Under the pieces are notes generated by a model. The model was not told the DNA's origin and did no database searches. It saw only the letters and a program-made list of their open reading frames with translations. Positions 51,818-60,895 of a stretch of DNA of 64,000 bases are shown here, one piece after another. Position 1 is the stretch's first letter, and each line of letters starts with the position of its first letter. This DNA comes from Paraburkholderia nodosa (GTDB lineage: Bacteria > Pseudomonadota > Gammaproteobacteria > Burkholderiales > Burkholderiaceae). The translations under genes and the position numbers were made by a program. Where the stretch lies: NCBI RefSeq assembly GCF_001718195.1, contig NZ_MCNV01000023.1:62001-126000 (forward strand). Direction: 5' to 3'.

Positions 51818-53141
51818 AGAGCGATCCGAGGCCGAGAATCTGCGTGAGTTCGTCGAGCGCCGTGCGCGACTCGACGAGCAGCGCCGGATCGGTCAGGTCC
51901 TGCGGTGCGAGCCGGTCGCGATAATGCCGCTCGATCCAGCCGTCGAGGCGCGTGAAGAGCGCGTCGTTCATCCACACGCCGGGCGCCGTCGCCGCGCGCT
52001 CTTGCGCGCTGAGCACCACGCGCAGACGCAGGCACGCCGGGCCGCCGCCGTTCTTCATGCTCTCGCGCAGGTCGAACACGAGCACTTCATCCACCGGTCC
52101 GCTGCTCGCGACCAGTTCGTCGAGATAGATCGCCACGTGCGGATTCTCGCGGCACTCCTGCGGCACGACGAGAATCTGCGTGCCGTCCGCGCGGCTCAGC
52201 AACTGGCTGTTGAAGAGATAGGACGACACGGCGTCGCCTACACTCACGCGCGCCTCGGGCACTTCGATCACGTGGAACGGCGCGTCGTGCGCCGCGAGCT
52301 TCGTGCGCAGTTCGTCGTAGACCGCCTGCTGGTCGACGAACGCGCGCTCATGGCAAAACAGCGTGCTGCGGTTGCCCACAGCGATCACGTCGTTATGGAA
52401 CACGCCTGCGTCGATCACGTCCGGATTCTGCTGCGCGAACACCGTGCCGGCATCGGTCAGGCCGTGGCGCTGCGCGATGGCGCGGCTCGCCTCGAACGTC
52501 TGCCGCGCCGGGAAGCGCTTCGGCTCCGGTCCGCGGCGGTATTCGCTGCGCCCGTACACGAAGAACTCCACGCCGCGCTCGCCGTACTGTGCGCTAAAAC
52601 GCGTATGGTTGGCCGCGCCTTCGTCGCCGAGCGCGGGCGTGCCGGGCAGCGCCTCGTGCACGACGAAGTGCGACGGGTCCGCGAACACCGTGGAAAGCGT
52701 GCGGCGCGTGGACTCGTGCTCGATCGCCCGATGCAGCTTGCTGCACAGGTTCGCGGGCGTGAAGTGCACGCGCCGGTTGGGCGTATCCGCCGAAGGGCTC
52801 ACCGTGGCTGCATTCGCGGTCCACATCGCCGACGCGGAGCTTGCCGCCGCGAGCAGTTCGGGCGCGTCCTTCGCGGCGCGCGCGATCGCTTCGGCATCCT
52901 TACCGCCGAAGCCCAGCTCGCGCAGCAGCCGCATGGACGGCCGCTCCTGCGGCGGCAGCACGCCTTGTGCGAAGCCGAGGTCGGCGAGCCGCTTCATCTT
53001 GCGCAAGCCCTGCTGCGCCGCGGCGCGCGGGTTCGCGACGGACTTCTCGTTGCTCTGCGAGGCGACGTTGCCGAACGACAGCCCGGCGTAGTTGTGCGTG
53101 GGGCCGACGAGTCCGTCGAAGTTGGCTTCAAGGGTTTGCAT
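51801..53141 (-). CDS. astB: N-succinylarginine dihydrolase
   Basis: Second AST step: succinylarginine to succinylornithine, CO2 and two ammonia. The 446-residue protein starts TLEANFDGLVGPTHNYAGLS, the AstB signature, of the amidinotransferase fold. Catalytic cysteine in KNGGGPACLRLRVVLS; active-site His in DAGVFHNDVIAVGNRS. It lies 9 bp after astD and overlaps astE. As in Pseudomonas, it is an ordinary operon member. Confidence 0.96.
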   Translation of the reverse strand: MQTLEANFDGLVGPTHNYAGLSFGNVASQSNEKSVANPRAAAQQGLRKMKRLADLGFAQGVLPPQERPSMRLLRELGFGGKDAEAIARAAKDAPELLAAASSASAMWTANAATVSPSADTPNRRVHFTPANLCSKLHRAIEHESTRRTLSTVFADPSHFVVHEALPGTPALGDEGAANHTRFSAQYGERGVEFFVYGRSEYRRGPEPKRFPARQTFEASRAIAQRHGLTDAGTVFAQQNPDVIDAGVFHNDVIAVGNRSTLFCHERAFVDQQAVYDELRTKLAAHDAPFHVIEVPEARVSVGDAVSSYLFNSQLLSRADGTQILVVPQECRENPHVAIYLDELVASSGPVDEVLVFDLRESMKNGGGPACLRLRVVLSAQERAATAPGVWMNDALFTRLDGWIERHYRDRLAPQDLTDPALLVESRTALDELTQILGLGSLYDFQR

Positions 53142-53150
53142 CGTCGTTCC

Positions 53151-54620
53151 TTAGAAGTGAAGACCCGGCGAAACGCTCGCGGGCATCTGCAATTGCGCGC
53201 TTTCCACCGAGGCCATCGGGTAGGCGCAGTAGTCGGCGGCGTAGTACGCGCTCGGGCGGTGGTTGCCCGAGCGGCCCGCGCCGCCGAACGGCGCACCGCT
53301 CGACGCACCGTTTGTCGGCCGGTTCCAGTTCACCACCCCCGCGCGGATCTCGCGCGTGAAGCGCTGCCACAGCGCTTCGTCGTCGGCGAGCAGACCCGCC
53401 GAGAGGCCGTACGCCGTATTGTTGGCCTGCGCGATGGCGTCGTCGAAACCCGCGTAGCGGGTCACCTGCGCGAGCGGCCCGAAGTGCTCCTCGTCGGGCA
53501 GATCGGCCACGCCTGTCACGTCGAGAATCGCGGGCGTCACGAAGCCGAGCGCCGGGTCGCGCTGTGTCATCGGCAGCAAGGCACGTGCGCCGCGCTCGAG
53601 CAGCTGCACCTGTGCACCCATCAGCCTGGCCGCCGCGCGCGCCGAAATCACGGCGCCCATGAAGGGCTGCGGCTCGGCGTCGTACTCACCCACCGTGATG
53701 CGCGAACTGACTTCGACGAAGCGCGCGAGGAAGCGCTCGCCGAATGCGTCAGCGGGTACGAGAATGCGGCGCGCGCACGTGCAGCGCTGCCCCGCCGAAA
53801 GAAAAGCCGACTGGATCGTGTGATGCACGGCGGCGTCGATATCGTCGACCGGCGCGACGACGAGCGGATTGTTGCCGCCCATCTCCAGCGCGAGCACGAT
53901 CTCGGGCCGTCCGCCGAACTGGCGATGCAGCAGCGTGCCCGTATCCGAGCTGCCCGTGAAGAAGAGCCCGTCGATCTGTTTGTGATTCGCAAGCGCAATG
54001 CCGGTGTCGCGCTCGCCCTGCACGAGGTTGAGCACGCCTGCGGGCAAGCCGGCTTCGCGCCAGAGTTCGACCGTCACGCGTGCCACTTCCGGAGCAAGTT
54101 CCGATGGCTTGAACACGACCGCGTTGCCCGCGATCAGCGCCGGCACGATATGCCCGTTAGGCAAATGGCCCGGGAAGTTGTACGGCCCGAACACGGCGAC
54201 GACGCCATGTGGGCGATGACGCAGCACCGCAACGCCGTCGGCCATCGGTGCGCGTTTCTCGCCGGTGCGCTCGCCGTAAGCGGCGATCGAAATCGCGACC
54301 TTCGCGGCCATCGACGCCGCTTCGGTGCGCGCTTCCCAGAGCGGCTTGCCGGTCTCGCGGCCAATCGCCTGGGCGAGCGTTTCCCTTTTTTCGGTGACGA
54401 GCGCGGCGAAGCGGTGCACGATCTCGCAGCGCGCTTCGAGCGGCGTTTGCGCCCACGCGGCGAACGCGCGGCGCGCGGCGTTCACGGCGCGATCGACGTC
54501 GTCGGCGCTCGCGGCATTGCCGCTCCACACGGTCTCGCCCGTGCCGGGGTTGCGCGAAGCGAACGCGGGGCCCGAGGCCGCGCACCATTGTCCATCGATG
54601 TAAAGCTCGTTCATGGTCAT
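53151..54620 (-). CDS. astD: Succinylglutamate-semialdehyde dehydrogenase
   Basis: Fourth AST step: oxidises succinylglutamate semialdehyde with NAD to succinylglutamate. A 489-residue aldehyde dehydrogenase: FTGSSDTGTLLHRQFGGRPE (NAD site), catalytic Glu in LALEMGGNNPLVVA and catalytic Cys in SAGQRCTCARRILVP. The N-terminus NELYIDGQWCAASGPAF is typical of AstD. The ATG at 54620 overlaps the astA-beta stop (ATGA). The next ATG two codons later is an alternative. It is part of the tightly packed ast operon. Confidence 0.96.
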   Translation of the reverse strand: MTMNELYIDGQWCAASGPAFASRNPGTGETVWSGNAASADDVDRAVNAARRAFAAWAQTPLEARCEIVHRFAALVTEKRETLAQAIGRETGKPLWEARTEAASMAAKVAISIAAYGERTGEKRAPMADGVAVLRHRPHGVVAVFGPYNFPGHLPNGHIVPALIAGNAVVFKPSELAPEVARVTVELWREAGLPAGVLNLVQGERDTGIALANHKQIDGLFFTGSSDTGTLLHRQFGGRPEIVLALEMGGNNPLVVAPVDDIDAAVHHTIQSAFLSAGQRCTCARRILVPADAFGERFLARFVEVSSRITVGEYDAEPQPFMGAVISARAAARLMGAQVQLLERGARALLPMTQRDPALGFVTPAILDVTGVADLPDEEHFGPLAQVTRYAGFDDAIAQANNTAYGLSAGLLADDEALWQRFTREIRAGVVNWNRPTNGASSGAPFGGAGRSGNHRPSAYYAADYCAYPMASVESAQLQMPASVSPGLHF

Positions 54621-55651
54621 CCCTGTTTCTGCTTTGTTGCGGGGCCGAGCACGCGCACCGGATCGCCCGCCGCGACGTTCAGCGCCGCTGCTTCCGTGGC
54701 GCCCAGCGTGAACACACCGTCGTGCACGACGCCCGGCGCGAAACCCACGCGAAAATCGCCGAGCGACGTATTGGATACCAGTGAGCGCACGCCCTCTTCG
54801 GCATGCGCCTCACCGATCTCGACCGGCACGACCACGCTGTCGCGCACCGTGCGCAAGTCGACGATATGGCATTCGAGCACCGGGCCCGCGTCGAAGATAT
54901 CGACGTGGTTTTCATAACGCAGCCCCTCGGCTTCGAGCATGCGGCGCGCAGGAATCGTGTCGGCATGCGTGAGACCGACGCAAGCCTGTGCTTCCTCGGG
55001 CAGCAGCTCGACGTACACCGGGTAACGCGGCATCAGCTCCGCGAGGAACGACTTGCGCCCGTGCGAGCTGAGGTAATCGGCAGCGTTGAAGTCGATTTGA
55101 TAGAAGTGCGAACCGACCGCGCGCCAGAACGGCGATGTGCCTTGCGCGTCGAAATGGCCGCGCAGTTCCGCGCACAGGCGCTCGGGAAAGCGCTCGCGAA
55201 ACTGTGCGATGAACATGAAGCGCGAACGCGACAGCAGGCTGCCCACCCCGCCCGTGCGATAGCGCGGCGAAAGAAAGAGCGAGCACACCTCGGCGTAGCC
55301 CGTGAGATCGTGCGAGATATTGAGCGCGCGCATGCGCGTCCAGATGCCGAGCTCCTGGCTTGCGTGCACCACCGTGCTCACGCGGTAGTTGTAGAACGGC
55401 TGCTCCAGGCCCACGGCCGTCTCGATGCCGCAAACGCCGGCCACGTCGCCCGTGGCCGTGTCTTCCATCACGAAGAAGTAGCCGGCTTCGCGCGGCGCGG
55501 CTTCGCCTGCGAGCGTGCGCCGCACGCGCTCGATGCGCGCCTTGAGCGCCTCGCGGTCGGGCTTGAAGGTGGTGAGGCCGGGCCCCGTTTCCTGGGCGAG
55601 CGCGACGAGCGCGTCCACGTCGCCCGTTTGCACGACGCGTACCACGATCAT
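54617..55651 (-). CDS. astA: Arginine N-succinyltransferase, beta subunit
   Basis: One half of the enzyme for the first AST step (arginine plus succinyl-CoA to succinylarginine). A 344-residue protein of the AstA/AruG family: IVVRVVQTGDVDALVALAQE at the start, FFVMEDTATGDVAGVCGIET, LGIWTRMRALNISHDLTGYA and YENHVDIFDAGPVLECHIVD. The tandem of two related subunits (this and the next gene upstream) matches the AruF/AruG heteromer of Pseudomonas rather than the single AstA of E. coli. It overlaps both neighbours by 4 bp. Corresponds to aruG. Confidence 0.95.
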   Translation of the reverse strand: MIVVRVVQTGDVDALVALAQETGPGLTTFKPDREALKARIERVRRTLAGEAAPREAGYFFVMEDTATGDVAGVCGIETAVGLEQPFYNYRVSTVVHASQELGIWTRMRALNISHDLTGYAEVCSLFLSPRYRTGGVGSLLSRSRFMFIAQFRERFPERLCAELRGHFDAQGTSPFWRAVGSHFYQIDFNAADYLSSHGRKSFLAELMPRYPVYVELLPEEAQACVGLTHADTIPARRMLEAEGLRYENHVDIFDAGPVLECHIVDLRTVRDSVVVPVEIGEAHAEEGVRSLVSNTSLGDFRVGFAPGVVHDGVFTLGATEAAALNVAAGDPVRVLGPATKQKQG

Positions 55652-56727
55652 TGTGCATCTCCCATATAAGCATCCTCAGTTTGCGGGGTGGCGCGATACA
55701 GCGGCGCGCAGCGCACCGGCTCGCCGTCCTGCACGCCGAGCGCGGCGCGCGCGCTCGCGTCGAGCGGCGCGATGATGTCCGCGCCCTTCTTGCTATCGGG
55801 CAGCGTCGCGAGCACGCAGCGGAACTCGCCCGCGCGCTGGCTCGCGACCAGATACGCCGCGCCTTCCAGGTTCGTAGCGCCCGCCGCTTCACGCACCGTG
55901 CGCGTCTCGTTGCCGGCGACCGAGGCCGTGCGGTCCACCTGCGCGGTCAGCACCGGGCCCGCATCGAAAATATCGACGTAACGATCCGGCTCGAAGCCCT
56001 CTTCCAGATGGATCTCGTAAGCGAGCAAGGCGCTCGGATCGGGCTCGCCGAGCACACGCTGCGCCGGCTCCGGCAGCAGCGGCACATAGAGCGGATAAGC
56101 CGGCATGACCTCGGCGATGAAGGTGCGGCTGCGTCCGCCCGAGGCCAGTTCGATGTCCTTGAAGTCGCGCCCGAAGAACTTGCGCCCCACGGCTTCCCAG
56201 AAGGGCGAGGCGCCCGTCTCGTCGGTCACGCCGAGCAGCAGCGAGAACACTTCGGGCGTGAAGCGCCGGCGGTTCATCGCGACGTACATCATGCGTGCGC
56301 GCGACATGAGATGCGCGGCCGCGTCGCCGCGCAGCGTCGGCTCGATGTAGAAGCCCGCGAGGCGGCTCTTGCCCGTGAGTTCGTGCGACATCGTGAGCGC
56401 GTGAATCTTGCGGTTCACGTGCAGCTCGCGCGACGCATGAATAAGCGCGTCGTTGCGAAACGCGTAGAACGGCTCGGCGTAGCCGGCCGCCGCCACGATG
56501 CTCGAGGTGCCGACGAGCCGCCCGGTGGCGGTGTCTTCGAGCACGAACAGATAGAACTCCTCACCGGGGAAGTCCACGTCCGCGCGAAATGAATCTTCGG
56601 AAAGCGCGATGCGCGCTTCGAGCGCCGCGCGGTCGTGCGGCAGCGAATGCAGCACCGGCTGCGCGGTGCGCGCCATGTGGGCGATCGCGTCGAGATCGGA
56701 AAGCCTGGCGGGGCGAACGAATAGCAT
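55648..56727 (-). CDS. aruF: Arginine/ornithine N-succinyltransferase, alpha subunit
   Basis: Partner of the beta subunit, 359 residues from the ATG at 56727 (MLFVRPARLSDLDAIAHMAR) with AGGA upstream. Signatures parallel to the beta subunit are YLFVLEDTATGRLVGTSSIV, NRKIHALTMSHELTGKSRLA and PDRYVDIFDAGPVLTAQVDR. The open frame continues upstream through astC in another reading frame, but that part is spurious. In Pseudomonas the AruF/AruG enzyme also takes ornithine. The 53-bp gap to astC contains three copies of an 11-bp repeat (56746-56778). Confidence 0.95.
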   Translation of the reverse strand: MLFVRPARLSDLDAIAHMARTAQPVLHSLPHDRAALEARIALSEDSFRADVDFPGEEFYLFVLEDTATGRLVGTSSIVAAAGYAEPFYAFRNDALIHASRELHVNRKIHALTMSHELTGKSRLAGFYIEPTLRGDAAAHLMSRARMMYVAMNRRRFTPEVFSLLLGVTDETGASPFWEAVGRKFFGRDFKDIELASGGRSRTFIAEVMPAYPLYVPLLPEPAQRVLGEPDPSALLAYEIHLEEGFEPDRYVDIFDAGPVLTAQVDRTASVAGNETRTVREAAGATNLEGAAYLVASQRAGEFRCVLATLPDSKKGADIIAPLDASARAALGVQDGEPVRCAPLYRATPQTEDAYMGDAQ

Positions 56728-56745
56728 CGTCGGTCCTGTGTGTGC

Positions 56746-56778
56746 GCTGGGTTGCGGCTGGGTTGCGGCTGGGTTGCG
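56746..56778. repeat. 11-bp tandem repeat, three copies, between astC and aruF
   Basis: GCTGGGTTGCG repeated exactly at 56746, 56757 and 56768. It lies in the only real gap inside the ast operon, between the astC stop and the ribosome binding site of the next gene. It may set spacing or be slipped-strand noise. Confidence 0.9.
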
Positions 56779-56780
56779 AT

Positions 56781-57998
56781 TTAGCGTGCGCCGATCACAT
56801 CTGCGCAGGCCTGCTCGAAGCGCGCAAAGCCTTCGTCGAGGTCCGCTTCGGGAATGATGAGCGAGGGCGCGAAGCGCAGCACGTCCGGCCCGGCAATCAG
56901 CATCATCACGCCGCGATTCGCGGCCGCCCCGTTGAAGTCCTTGGCGCGGCCCGCAAAGCGCGCATTCAGTTCGGCGCCGATCAAGAGCCCCTTGCCGCGC
57001 ACTTCCTTGAACATGTCGAAACGCTCGTTGAGTTTCGCGAGCTTGTCGCGAATCGCTTCGCCGCGTGCACGCACGCCCGCCAGCAGCGCCGGATCGCTCA
57101 CGAGCTCGACCACCTTGCCCGCGAGCGCGGCGCCCAGCGGATTGCCGCCATAGGTCGTGCCGTGCACCCCCACCTTGAAGTGGGCGGCAATCGCTTCGGT
57201 CGTGAGCATCGCGCCGATCGGGAAGCCGTTGCCGAGCGCCTTGGCCGTCGTGAGGATGTCGGGCGTGACGCCCGTCTCTTCGTAGGCATAGAAGTGGCCC
57301 GTGCGGCCCACGCCCGTTTGCACTTCGTCGAAAATCAACAGCGCGCCATGCGCATCGCACGCCTCGCGCAGCGCGCGCAGGAACGCGGGATCGGCGGGAA
57401 TCACACCGCCCTCGCCCTGCACCGGCTCGACGATCACGGCGCAGGTTTGCGCGCCGATGGCGCGCCTGGCCGCTTCGATGTCGTTGTACGGCAGATGCGT
57501 GATGCCGCCCGGCACGGGGCCAAAGCCTTCCGAATACTTGGGCTGGCCGCCCACGCTCACGGTGAAGAACGTGCGGCCGTGGAACGACTGCGTGAACGAG
57601 ACGATCTCGAACTTGTCGGCGCCGTGCCGATCGAAGGCCACGCGGCGTGCGAGCTTGAGCGCCGCCTCATTGGCCTCCGCGCCCGAGTTCGCGAAAAACG
57701 CGCGGTCGGCGAACGTGAGCGCTTCGAGCTGGCGCGCGAGACGCAGCACCGGCTCGTTGGTGTAGCCGTTGCCGATGTGCCAGAGCTTGCTGCCCTGCTC
57801 CTGCAGCACGCGCAGCAGCTCCGGATGCGCGTGGCCGAGCGAGGTCACGGCGATGCCGCAGGCGAAGTCGATGTAATCGCGGCCCTCGGTGTCCCACACG
57901 CGCGAGCCGACACCGCGATCCGGCACGAACGGCGCGGGCGAGAAACACGGCACCATCACTTCGTCGAAGGTCTTGCGGCTCACAGTCTGGTCGTTCAT
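56781..57998 (-). CDS. astC: Succinylornithine aminotransferase / acetylornithine aminotransferase
   Basis: Third AST step: transfers the delta-amino group of succinylornithine to 2-oxoglutarate. A 405-residue class III aminotransferase of the ArgD/AstC group: FFANSGAEANEAALKLARR, FHGRTFFTVSVGGQPKYSEG, cofactor Asp in LLIFDEVQTGVGRTG and the PLP lysine in LTTAKALGNGFPIGAML. Dual biosynthetic (argD) use is possible in this family, but the operon position supports the catabolic role. It is the first enzyme gene after the regulator. A 34-bp palindrome lies in its leader (58086-58119). Confidence 0.95.
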   Translation of the reverse strand: MNDQTVSRKTFDEVMVPCFSPAPFVPDRGVGSRVWDTEGRDYIDFACGIAVTSLGHAHPELLRVLQEQGSKLWHIGNGYTNEPVLRLARQLEALTFADRAFFANSGAEANEAALKLARRVAFDRHGADKFEIVSFTQSFHGRTFFTVSVGGQPKYSEGFGPVPGGITHLPYNDIEAARRAIGAQTCAVIVEPVQGEGGVIPADPAFLRALREACDAHGALLIFDEVQTGVGRTGHFYAYEETGVTPDILTTAKALGNGFPIGAMLTTEAIAAHFKVGVHGTTYGGNPLGAALAGKVVELVSDPALLAGVRARGEAIRDKLAKLNERFDMFKEVRGKGLLIGAELNARFAGRAKDFNGAAANRGVMMLIAGPDVLRFAPSLIIPEADLDEGFARFEQACADVIGAR

Positions 57999-58085
57999 GG
58001 CGATTCCTCTATTACTCAGTGCGTGTCGAATTCGGGGTCGGTGTGCGTTGGGGCCGCGCCCTTTCGCTTAGTTGGCTTTGCATGA

Positions 58086-58119
58086 GACGGGACCAAGCGC
58101 TCAAGCGCCAGGTCCCGTC
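58086..58119. promoter_or_regulatory. 34-bp near-perfect palindrome in the astC leader
   Basis: GACGGGACC-AA-GCGC-TCAA-GCGC-CA-GGTCCCGTC: nine plus four paired bases on each side, interrupted only by an AA/CA mismatch, with a TCAA tetraloop. It lies 88 bp before the astC ATG in the 230-bp gap after argR. No T-tract follows in either direction. Either an RNA hairpin in the leader or a protein site is possible. Confidence 0.7.
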
Positions 58120-58145
58120 GACACCTGTGCAGTGTAGGCAAGCTC

Positions 58146-58173
58146 GCGGCAAACGTCTTGCGCAGGCGCGACG
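58146..58173 (-). promoter_or_regulatory. Possible ArgR (AraC-type) binding site upstream of astC
   Basis: On the minus strand CGTCGC (58173-58168), then AA after 8 bp, then TGCCGC (58151-58146) starting 22 bp after the first. Each hexamer matches 5 of 6 bases of the TGTCGC-N8-AA half site described for Pseudomonas ArgR, where half sites repeat every 21 bp. The one-base spacing difference makes this tentative. Confidence 0.3.
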
Positions 58174-58228
58174 CGTTTTTTCGTACGGAAACTGCAAGTT
58201 CCGGGCGTTTGCTGCGCCGCGGCCAGTT

Positions 58229-59323
58229 TCACTGGACTTCCGGGCGCTCCACGAGCGCGCCCGCGCGCGGCTCGGCGGCGGCCCCGCCGTGCTGGCGCTC
58301 GATCCAGTTGCGGCGATCCTCGCGCGGCGTCACGCCGAAACGCTCGCGATACGCATTCGAAAAATGCGCAGCCGACGAAAAACCGCACGCGAGACTGATC
58401 TGCACCACCGACTTGCTGGTGCGCTGCAACTGCGAGCGCGCCTTGGCAAGACGCAGGCCCAGGTAGTACTTCGACGGCATCGCGCCGAGGTACTGGCGAA
58501 AGAGCCGTTCGAGCTGACGACGCGACACACCCACGAGATTCGCGATCTCGTCGGTCGTGAGCGGGTCCTCGATATTCGCCTCCATCAGCTTGAGCGCGTC
58601 GTTCAGGCGCGGGTGCCGCTCGCCGGGCGCGGTCACGAACGGAATGCGCTGGCGCTCGTCGCCGCTGCGCAGCGTGCTGGCGCCGAGCGCGTCGGCGATG
58701 CGCTCGGCGAGTTCCGGGCCGTGGTCGCGGCCGATCATCGCGAGCATGAAGTCGAGCGTGGCCTGGCCGCCCGAGCAGGTCGCGCGGTCGCGGTCGATTT
58801 CGTAGATGTGCTGCGTGACGATGGTGCGCTCGAACTGCTCGGCGAACTGCTGGAAGGTTTCCCAGTTCGCGGCCACGCGGTAGCCCTGCAACTGCCCCGC
58901 CATCGCGAGCCACCAGATGCCATGGTGAATGCCCGTGACGAGCGGCGTGCGCTGCCCCACGCGCGCGAGACTCGCGAGAAAGAGCCGGTAGTCGGCGAAC
59001 TGCTGGTAGCGCTCGGTCACGACGATGAGCCAGTCGGCCGAAACGGCGTCGCCGAACGCGCAGTCGGCGGGCCACTGCGCGCCGCCCGCGAGCGGCACAG
59101 GGCGGCCGTTCCACGAGCACATCTGCCAGCGGTACAGCGCGCGGCCGTCGATCTCGTTCGCGAGATTGAGCGCGTCGACGATCGGGCCCACGCCCGACAT
59201 CGAAACCGGCGGGAGCGCGACGATCGCCACCTGGGTCGTGCGGCCGGCGCGCGCGAGCGGCGCCTGGCCCCCGGGCGCGGCGGCCGGAACTGAAGCGGAA
59301 GGAAGAGCGGCGGAACGGACCAT
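58229..59323 (-). CDS. argR: AraC-family regulator of arginine catabolism (GlxA-like, Pseudomonas ArgR type)
   Basis: A 364-residue regulator: N-terminal DJ-1/GATase-like sensor domain (TTQVAIVALPPVSMSGVGPI, then GGQATLDFMLAMIGRDHGPE) and a C-terminal AraC double helix-turn-helix (DEIANLVGVSRRQLERLFRQ, then ISLACGFSSAAHFSNAYRER). It lies between the transporter ATPase gene (33 bp upstream) and astC, exactly as argR lies next to aotJQMOP in Pseudomonas aeruginosa. It is therefore the probable arginine-responsive activator of both. It is unrelated to the E. coli ArgR fold. ATG at 59323 is preferred over an upstream TTG. Confidence 0.9.
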   Translation of the reverse strand: MVRSAALPSASVPAAAPGGQAPLARAGRTTQVAIVALPPVSMSGVGPIVDALNLANEIDGRALYRWQMCSWNGRPVPLAGGAQWPADCAFGDAVSADWLIVVTERYQQFADYRLFLASLARVGQRTPLVTGIHHGIWWLAMAGQLQGYRVAANWETFQQFAEQFERTIVTQHIYEIDRDRATCSGGQATLDFMLAMIGRDHGPELAERIADALGASTLRSGDERQRIPFVTAPGERHPRLNDALKLMEANIEDPLTTDEIANLVGVSRRQLERLFRQYLGAMPSKYYLGLRLAKARSQLQRTSKSVVQISLACGFSSAAHFSNAYRERFGVTPREDRRNWIERQHGGAAAEPRAGALVERPEVQ

Positions 59324-59356
59324 CGGCAAGACGCGGCGCGAGACTGAACGCGCCGC

Positions 59357-60145
59357 TTACTTGAGACTGCCGGAGAGGAACTGACGCAAGCGATCGCTCT
59401 TCGGCGCGCCGAGCACATCGGCGGGGGCGCCCTCCTCCTCCGTGCGCCCCTGGTGCAGGAACATCACATGATTCGAGACGTTGCGCGCAAAGCCCATTTC
59501 GTGGGTGACGACGATCATCGTGCGGCCCTCTTCGGCGAGCTTTTGCATCACCTTGAGCACTTCGCCCACGAGTTCGGGGTCGAGCGCCGAAGTCGGTTCG
59601 TCGAACAGCATCACGTCGGGATGCATCGCGAGCGCGCGCGCAATCGCCACGCGCTGCTGCTGGCCGCCCGAAAGATGCGACGGATACTGCTTCTCCACGC
59701 GGGGCGCGAGGCCCACTTTCTCCAGATACTGCCGCGCGCGGTCCTCGGCTTCCTTGCGCGGCACGCCCAGCACGTGGATAGGCGCTTCCATCACGTTCTC
59801 GAGCACGTTCATGTGCGACCAGAGGTTGAAGTGCTGGAACACCATCGCGAGCTTGGTGCGGATGCGCTGCAACTGCTTGTGATCGGCCACGTCGAGGTCG
59901 CCGTTGCGGCCCGCCTTCGTGCGCACGGCCTCGCCGTCCACGACGATCTCGCCCGCGTTCGGCTTCTCGAGGAAATTGATGCAGCGCAGGAACGTGCTCT
60001 TGCCCGAGCCGCTCGCGCCGATGATGCTGATCACGTCGCCCTTCTTCGCGTCGAGCGAGACGCCCTTGAGCACCTCGTTGTCGCCGTAGCGCTTGTGGAT
60101 GTCGCGCGCGACGAGCTTGCTATCTGAGGATTGCGTCTGAGCCAA
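59357..60145 (-). CDS. aotP: Amino-acid ABC transporter ATPase (HisP/AotP type)
   Basis: ATP-binding subunit of a basic-amino-acid importer, 262 residues. Walker A GASGSGKST, Q-loop in MVFQHFNLWSHM, signature LSGGQQQR, Walker B VMLFDEPTSALDPE and switch His in IVVTHEMGF. The insert DGEAVRTKAGRNGDLDVADH is characteristic of the HisP/AotP (arginine/histidine) subgroup. It is co-directional with two permease genes upstream and the regulator downstream. Confidence 0.95.
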   Translation of the reverse strand: MAQTQSSDSKLVARDIHKRYGDNEVLKGVSLDAKKGDVISIIGASGSGKSTFLRCINFLEKPNAGEIVVDGEAVRTKAGRNGDLDVADHKQLQRIRTKLAMVFQHFNLWSHMNVLENVMEAPIHVLGVPRKEAEDRARQYLEKVGLAPRVEKQYPSHLSGGQQQRVAIARALAMHPDVMLFDEPTSALDPELVGEVLKVMQKLAEEGRTMIVVTHEMGFARNVSNHVMFLHQGRTEEEGAPADVLGAPKSDRLRQFLSGSLK

Positions 60146-60168
60146 GATGGTCTCCAGTTTCCGGTGAA

Positions 60169-60882
60169 TCAGCGGGTGCGCACGGCGAGATGGCCGAGCC
60201 AGCGTTTTTCGGCGCGGCGGAACGCGGCCACCAGCACGAACGATACCGCACAGTAGATCAGCGCCGCGAGGCCGAACGACTCGAACGAGCGGTAGGTGGC
60301 CGAGTTGGCGTCGCGCGCGACCTTGAGGATGTCGGGCACCGTCGCGGTGAAGGCCACCGTGGTCGCGTGCAGCATCAGGATCACTTCGTTACTGTACAGC
60401 GGCAGTGCGCGGCGCAGCGCCGAAGGCAGGATCACGCGCCAGTACATCGTGAACGGGCTCATGCCGTAGGCGCGAGCCGCTTCCACTTCGCCGTGGGTGG
60501 TCGCGCGAATCGCACCCGCGAAAATCTCCGTCGTGTACGCACAGGTGTTGAGCGCGAACGCGAGCACCGCGCAATTCAGGCCGCTGCGAAAGAACGCGTC
60601 GAGCAGCGGCTCCGAACGGATGAATGCGAGACTGTACACGCCCGTGTAGATGAGCAGCAACTGCACGTAGAGCGGCGTGCCGCGAAACACGTAGGTGTAG
60701 AAGCGCACCGGCAGCGAGAGCCAGCGGCGGCTCGAGACGCGCGCCACGGCGAGCGGCACCGCGCACACGAACCCGAAGGCCACGGAGATCACGAGCAGCC
60801 ACAGCGTCATCGCGAGGCCCGAGACATGCTCGCCGTCCCAGTAGAGGAACGCGCGGCCGAATTGCTGGATGATTTCGTTCAT
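60169..60882 (-). CDS. aotM: Amino-acid ABC transporter permease (HisM/AotM type)
   Basis: Inner-membrane permease, 237 residues, with about five helices (LAMTLWLLVISVAFGFVCAV, VQLLLIYTGVYSLAFI, and GLAALIYCAVSFVLVAAFRR at the C-terminus). The EAA loop that docks to the ATPase is ATTHGEVEAARAYGMSPFTM. It starts at MNEIIQQFGRAFLYWDG (60882), 13 bp after the previous permease. The frame is open further upstream but not conserved. Confidence 0.93.
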   Translation of the reverse strand: MNEIIQQFGRAFLYWDGEHVSGLAMTLWLLVISVAFGFVCAVPLAVARVSSRRWLSLPVRFYTYVFRGTPLYVQLLLIYTGVYSLAFIRSEPLLDAFFRSGLNCAVLAFALNTCAYTTEIFAGAIRATTHGEVEAARAYGMSPFTMYWRVILPSALRRALPLYSNEVILMLHATTVAFTATVPDILKVARDANSATYRSFESFGLAALIYCAVSFVLVAAFRRAEKRWLGHLAVRTR

Positions 60883-60895
60883 GACGGCCTTGTCC

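Noticed and set aside
58086..58119. Palindrome before astC as an intrinsic terminator
   Set aside because: No T-tract follows on either strand.
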